NCBI GenBank assembly: GCA_903921605.1
Contig: CAIXQV010000965.1
Location: forward strand, 1-27,116
Length of the DNA: 27,116 nucleotides
Origin: an uncultured Planctomycetaceae bacterium
GTDB lineage: Bacteria > Planctomycetota > Planctomycetia > Planctomycetales > Planctomycetaceae
Reading direction: 5' to 3'
Of the stretch, positions 24,242 through 27,116 are shown one piece after another; the first letter of the stretch is position 1, and every line of letters begins with the position of its first letter. The notes beneath the pieces were generated by a model. That model had not been told where the DNA came from. It made no database searches and worked only from the letters and a program-made list of their open reading frames with translations. Both the position numbers and the translations under genes were made by a program.

Positions 24242-25483
24242 ATGGCGACATTACCGATCTTCGAGGACCTTGGCATTTCGCTTTTACTGGGACTGTTGGT
24301 TGGCTTGCAGCGTCAGCACGTCCAGTCGCCGCTGGGAGGAATTCGCACTTTTCCTCTGGTGACGGTCTTCGGCACCGTTTGCGCATTGTTGGCCGCCACG
24401 TATGGTGGCTGGGTTGTCGGCATTGGACTTATGGGTGTCGTGGCGACTGCTGTTGTAGGAAAAGTAACGAATCCGGATCAGGGTGATGACCACACTGGGC
24501 TCACGACAGCGGTTGCCATGCCGTTGATGTACGCTGTCGGCGCCTACCTAGTGAATGGTGACTGGTCCGTTGCTGTGGCTGTCGGCGGAACCGTTGCCAT
24601 CCTTCTGGAAATGAAGTTGCAGCTGCACGGAATCGTCGCAAGACTTGGCGATGCTGACATCAAGGCCATCATGCAGTTTGTGCTGATCTCGTTCATCATC
24701 CTGCCGGTGCTTCCCAATCAGACTTACGGCTGGTACGACGTCCTGAATCCGCGTGAGATCTGGTGGATGGTGGTGCTCGTAGTTGCCATGAGCCTTGGCG
24801 GTTACATCGTCTGGAAGTTCTTTGGACAGCACGCTGGCACTGTTCTGGGCGGCATACTCGGTGGCACAATTTCCAGCACCGCCACAGCCGTGAGTTTCGC
24901 CAGGCGTTCCCGGCTGGCCCCATCCTCCGTGCGGGCTGCTTCCACAGTGATCATGATTTCCACAACCGTCAGCTTCGTTCGTGTCGCCATTGAAATGGCC
25001 GTGGTTGGCCATGTTGCCATGTTGAAGGCCGTTGCGCCACTGGCGGTACTGATCGTATCCGGCTTGTTTCTTTGTCTCTTTGAGTGGTTGGGATCGCGGA
25101 AAGAAGCCGAAGCCATTTCCCAGCAAACGAATCCCACGGAACTGAAATCAGCTCTTGTTTTTGGAACGCTCTACGCGATCATTCTGTTTGCCGTCGCCGC
25201 GACGAAAGTCCACTTCGAAAGAACCGGCCTGTTTGTAGTCGCCGCGCTATCCGGGCTGACGGATATGGATGCAATCACTCTGTCAACGTCCCGTATGGTG
25301 TCAGCGGGTCGGCTCACGGCAGACACGGGCTGGAAGGTGATTATCTCCGCGGTGATGGCAAATCTGATCTTCAAAGCCGCGCTTGTGGCGATGCTTGGAG
25401 ATCGGAAGCTGTTTATCCGAGTCGCCATTCTGTTCGGAATTCTGATCATCGTCGGTGGTGTTCTGATCGCAGTGTTTCCTTAA
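24242..25483 (+). CDS. MgtC/SapB-DUF4010 membrane protein
   Basis: A 413-residue polytopic membrane protein. Residues about 8-135 match the MgtC/SapB N-terminal domain: 'GLLVGLQRQHV', 'GIRTFPLVTVFG' (the conserved 'G-I-R-T' step), and four hydrophobic helices. Residues about 185-410 match DUF4010, including 'GTISSTATAVSFARRSR' and 'ALSGLTDMDAITLSTSRM', plus several hydrophobic spans. MgtC proteins are linked to Mg2+ homeostasis and to inhibition of ATP synthase in enterobacteria; the long MgtC-DUF4010 form has no firmly established role. Its position behind a cation ATPase and cytochrome b, all on the plus strand, suggests a shared ion-homeostasis or membrane-potential role. Its stop (25481-25483) overlaps the stop of a minus-strand ORF (TTAA). 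No terminator follows that I can see. Confidence 0.93.
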   Translation: MATLPIFEDLGISLLLGLLVGLQRQHVQSPLGGIRTFPLVTVFGTVCALLAATYGGWVVGIGLMGVVATAVVGKVTNPDQGDDHTGLTTAVAMPLMYAVGAYLVNGDWSVAVAVGGTVAILLEMKLQLHGIVARLGDADIKAIMQFVLISFIILPVLPNQTYGWYDVLNPREIWWMVVLVVAMSLGGYIVWKFFGQHAGTVLGGILGGTISSTATAVSFARRSRLAPSSVRAASTVIMISTTVSFVRVAIEMAVVGHVAMLKAVAPLAVLIVSGLFLCLFEWLGSRKEAEAISQQTNPTELKSALVFGTLYAIILFAVAATKVHFERTGLFVVAALSGLTDMDAITLSTSRMVSAGRLTADTGWKVIISAVMANLIFKAALVAMLGDRKLFIRVAILFGILIIVGGVLIAVFP

Positions 25484-25698
25484 CGTACGATCTGAAGGCC
25501 ATCATCTGACGATCGCACTATGCCCGCGCCTTCGTGGTTGAAGTCGTCTGCATCATTCGCACGGCGCCCCAGAAAGGCTCGTCTCGACAGAGCGAGGCAG
25601 CCACATTTGAATGCAACGGCATATAAAATTTTGCATTGACTCGCCGCCAGACAGTCATCACAGATTACGAAATGGTCTCGCTTTACGCGGCCGTGCAC
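25480..25698 (-). CDS. Uncertain small Cys-containing ORF (GTG start)
   Basis: A 72-residue frame from GTG (complement of 25696-25698) to TAA at 25480-25482. It contains 'VICDDCLAASQC' and 'FKCGC', five cysteines in all with CxxC and CxC spacings that could bind a metal. The frame is open upstream for another 14 codons to a TGA, and reads as ordinary-looking protein there ('HASHDFRLTDVHGRV'). It lies in the gap between the MgtC-like and glycosyltransferase genes, and its stop interlocks with the MgtC-like stop. No ribosome-binding site is visible. It might be the shifted continuation of the 53-residue frame upstream (25683-25844). I do not recognise a family; it could also be chance. Confidence 0.3.
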   Translation of the reverse strand: MHGRVKRDHFVICDDCLAASQCKILYAVAFKCGCLALSRRAFLGRRANDADDFNHEGAGIVRSSDDGLQIVR

Positions 25699-25844
25699 AT
25701 CGGTGAGACGGAAGTCGTGGCTCGCGTGACGGAAAGTGATTGTTCACGATCAATCCCCGGAAGATACCGCATCGTCGTGCACAGATCGTGAGTACGGACA
25801 GCGTCTTCGGATGTCAGAATGCCGTCGGAGGTGCCAGGTTCCAT
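25683..25844 (-). CDS. Uncertain 53-residue ORF downstream of glycosyltransferase
   Basis: A short frame from ATG (complement of 25842-25844) to TAA at 25683-25685. It starts 15 bp after the end of the glycosyltransferase, as a co-transcribed gene would. The product begins 'MEPGTSDGILTSEDAVRTHD' and continues 'LCTTMRYLPGIDREQ'. It overlaps the 72-residue frame at 25480-25698 in a different register; a single frameshift between about 25700 and 25745 would join them into one protein of roughly 120 residues filling the whole gap. No family recognised and no clear ribosome-binding site, so this is tentative. Confidence 0.3.
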   Translation of the reverse strand: MEPGTSDGILTSEDAVRTHDLCTTMRYLPGIDREQSLSVTRATTSVSPMCTAA

Positions 25845-25859
25845 GGACAGTGTTTGCGC

Positions 25860-27116
25860 TTATTTCGAGCGTGTATAAAGGGTCGCCAGTTTCTCCGGAG
25901 AAACGCCCAGCTTGAAACCGGCGATAATGATTTGATTCAGCAGCGTGGCCTTCAGAACTCCGATACGCTTCCAGCGCCTGGCGGAGACTGTGGTGGGGGT
26001 TTTGGCAATCATGATTGGGCCGAGTTGTCGCAGTCTTTTTACGAAGTCATAGTCTTCCAGCAGCGGCCAATTCCGAAATCCGTTCAGAGAGAAAAACCGA
26101 TCGGAACGGATAAAGATGCCCTGATCGCCGTACGGTAATTGCAGCCAGCGAGATCGCAGATTGGTTCCAAACTCGACGATACGATACAGCCAGGAGTCAT
26201 CGTCAATGCGAAGTCGAAACGCACCTCCAGAGTAGCCAGCAGAAACGCTGTCCCAGATGGTTTTTGAAAAGTTATCCGGGAGTTGTGCGTCCGCGTGAAG
26301 GAACAAGATCACTTCGCCGCGCGAGATCGATGCGCCTGCGTTCATCTGACGTCCGCGTCCCCTGCTGCAGCGAAGTACCTTCACACCTGCCTGTTTGGCG
26401 ATCTGGCATGTGTTGTCAGTGCTTCCTCCATCGGCCACGATGATCTCGATCTGTGGCTCCGGAAGTAGTCGTGTGAGGAGCCGCGGAAGAGTTTTCTCTT
26501 CATTCACCGTTGGGATGACGATCGACAGGAGGCCCGTTTCAGGCCTGGGAAGTGCGGCGGAAAACTCTTCCGAAAACAAACGGCAGAAAACAAGATCTTC
26601 CGGAAAGTCAACATCTGAGAGTGCCGGAAGCAGACTGCTTGACTTGTTGATTCGCCGAAGATTCTGAAGCGTCTCTTGAAAGACGGTGGAATTCCCCCAG
26701 TTGACGTTTTCAAACAGACTTTGATAGTGCTCGCGCATCCCAATCAGATAGTAGCCACCGTCGATAGCAGGACCAATCGTTACATCACTGTGATGAAGGG
26801 CCGAGAACGCCTCTTCGAGATGCCTGGTTTCAAGCTCCGGGCAATCGGTTCCGATCACAACGACTCGCCGGCAGCCATCTGCGAATGCTTTGCCAATCGC
26901 GAAGCTCATCCGGTCTCCAAGCGATTCCCCCTGTTGAGGTGTGTACTGCAGATCGACGCCAAACAGTCGCTGCATGTCATCTGTCGAGCCGCCAGCGAAC
27001 TGCACCTCGATATCACAGGACTGCCGGTTCGTAAACTGTCTTACGGTTTTCAGAGTGTTCTCAACAAGGCAAAAGTGCAGTTTTGCAGCTCCGTCTGGCC
27101 CCAGTGCTGGGATGAG
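25860..27116 (-). CDS. Fused DUF2064 / GT2 glycosyltransferase, arsenosugar-type; 5' end outside window
   Basis: A partial gene: 419 codons are open to the right edge, and the first residues ('LIPALGPDGAAKLH') are the inside of the usual 'TRL-PALG' motif, so only a short N-terminal piece is missing. The N-terminal part (to about residue 200 of this fragment) is DUF2064 / TIGR04282-like, a nucleotidyltransferase-fold domain: 'VVVIGTDCPELE', 'IGPAIDGGYYLIGM', 'NWGNSTVF'. The C-terminal part is a TIGR04283-like family 2 glycosyltransferase: 'LSIVIPTVNEEKTL', 'VADGGSTDNT', 'CSRGRGRQMNAGA', 'LFLHADAQLP', and 'YGDQGIFIR' with 'LLEDYDFVKRLR'. The two families are often neighbours or fused and are linked by annotation to arsenosugar biosynthesis; that link is inferred, and no arsenic gene is visible here. 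A GTG at 27005 could be mistaken for the start, but the domain clearly continues upstream. Confidence 0.94.
   Translation of the reverse strand, partial: LIPALGPDGAAKLHFCLVENTLKTVRQFTNRQSCDIEVQFAGGSTDDMQRLFGVDLQYTPQQGESLGDRMSFAIGKAFADGCRRVVVIGTDCPELETRHLEEAFSALHHSDVTIGPAIDGGYYLIGMREHYQSLFENVNWGNSTVFQETLQNLRRINKSSSLLPALSDVDFPEDLVFCRLFSEEFSAALPRPETGLLSIVIPTVNEEKTLPRLLTRLLPEPQIEIIVADGGSTDNTCQIAKQAGVKVLRCSRGRGRQMNAGASISRGEVILFLHADAQLPDNFSKTIWDSVSAGYSGGAFRLRIDDDSWLYRIVEFGTNLRSRWLQLPYGDQGIFIRSDRFFSLNGFRNWPLLEDYDFVKRLRQLGPIMIAKTPTTVSARRWKRIGVLKATLLNQIIIAGFKLGVSPEKLATLYTRSK

Noticed and set aside
24548..25126. 192-codon minus-strand open frame rich in Gly/His/Asn
   Set aside because: Mirror of the MgtC/DUF4010 gene; no ribosome-binding site or domain.
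1..27116. tRNA or rRNA genes
   Set aside because: No T-arm-like GGTTCGAATCC sequence with matching acceptor stem and no rRNA-like block seen on either strand in the gaps.

Overview
The window looks like chromosomal DNA of a planctomycete (Planctomycetota). The lineage call is inference. It rests on a Tat-exported DUF1552 protein, a DUF2079 membrane protein, a fused DUF2064/GT2 glycosyltransferase, an AAA-type ATPase with an N-terminus of the planctomycete 'HLNLRRNPFG' kind, moderate GC content, and many short transcription units that change strand often. I see no phage genes, insertion sequences, integrases, rRNA, tRNA or CRISPR array.

Layout. 1-3125 (minus): 5' portion of aconitase acnA, then an enolase-superfamily enzyme. 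3431-4735 (plus): Tat-exported DUF1552 protein without its usual cytochrome partner. 4821-6567 (minus): thiL behind an RraA-like aldolase gene. 6742-8877 (minus): DUF2079 polytopic membrane protein. 9283-11313 (plus): alpha/beta-hydrolase lipoprotein. 11509-13740 (minus): NfeD-type membrane serine protease with a second, apparently dead, protease-like domain. 14166-14624 (minus): FHA protein. 14984-15394 (plus): secreted Lys/Pro/Cys-rich repeat protein with its own strong terminator. 15522-16642 (plus): a small unknown protein translationally coupled to a TatD-like metallohydrolase. 16967-17974 (plus): RluA-type pseudouridine synthase. 17983-20131 (minus): a coupled pair, a small ATPase and a membrane protein made of two arrestin-like domains. 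20582-25483 (plus): P-type cation ATPase, diheme cytochrome b561-like protein and MgtC/DUF4010 membrane protein. 25480-25844 (minus): two small ORFs of uncertain status. 25860-27116 (minus): arsenosugar-type glycosyltransferase fusion, cut by the window end.

Two regions look least described. One is the ATPase / arrestin-like membrane protein pair, whose reading frames overlap by 8 nt. The other is the cation ATPase - cytochrome b - MgtC/DUF4010 cluster. A hairpin with a G.A-rich internal loop followed by a long Rho-independent-type hairpin lies just upstream of the ATPase, and a second stable hairpin lies just upstream of the cytochrome. This suggests an RNA-controlled ion homeostasis module. 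A hairpin-rich non-coding stretch at 16699-16882 and the duplicated, half-inactivated NfeD protease also deserve a closer look. Gene starts were chosen from ribosome-binding sites, signal peptides, domain starts and neighbour overlaps. All functional names come from reading motifs by eye; no database search was run.
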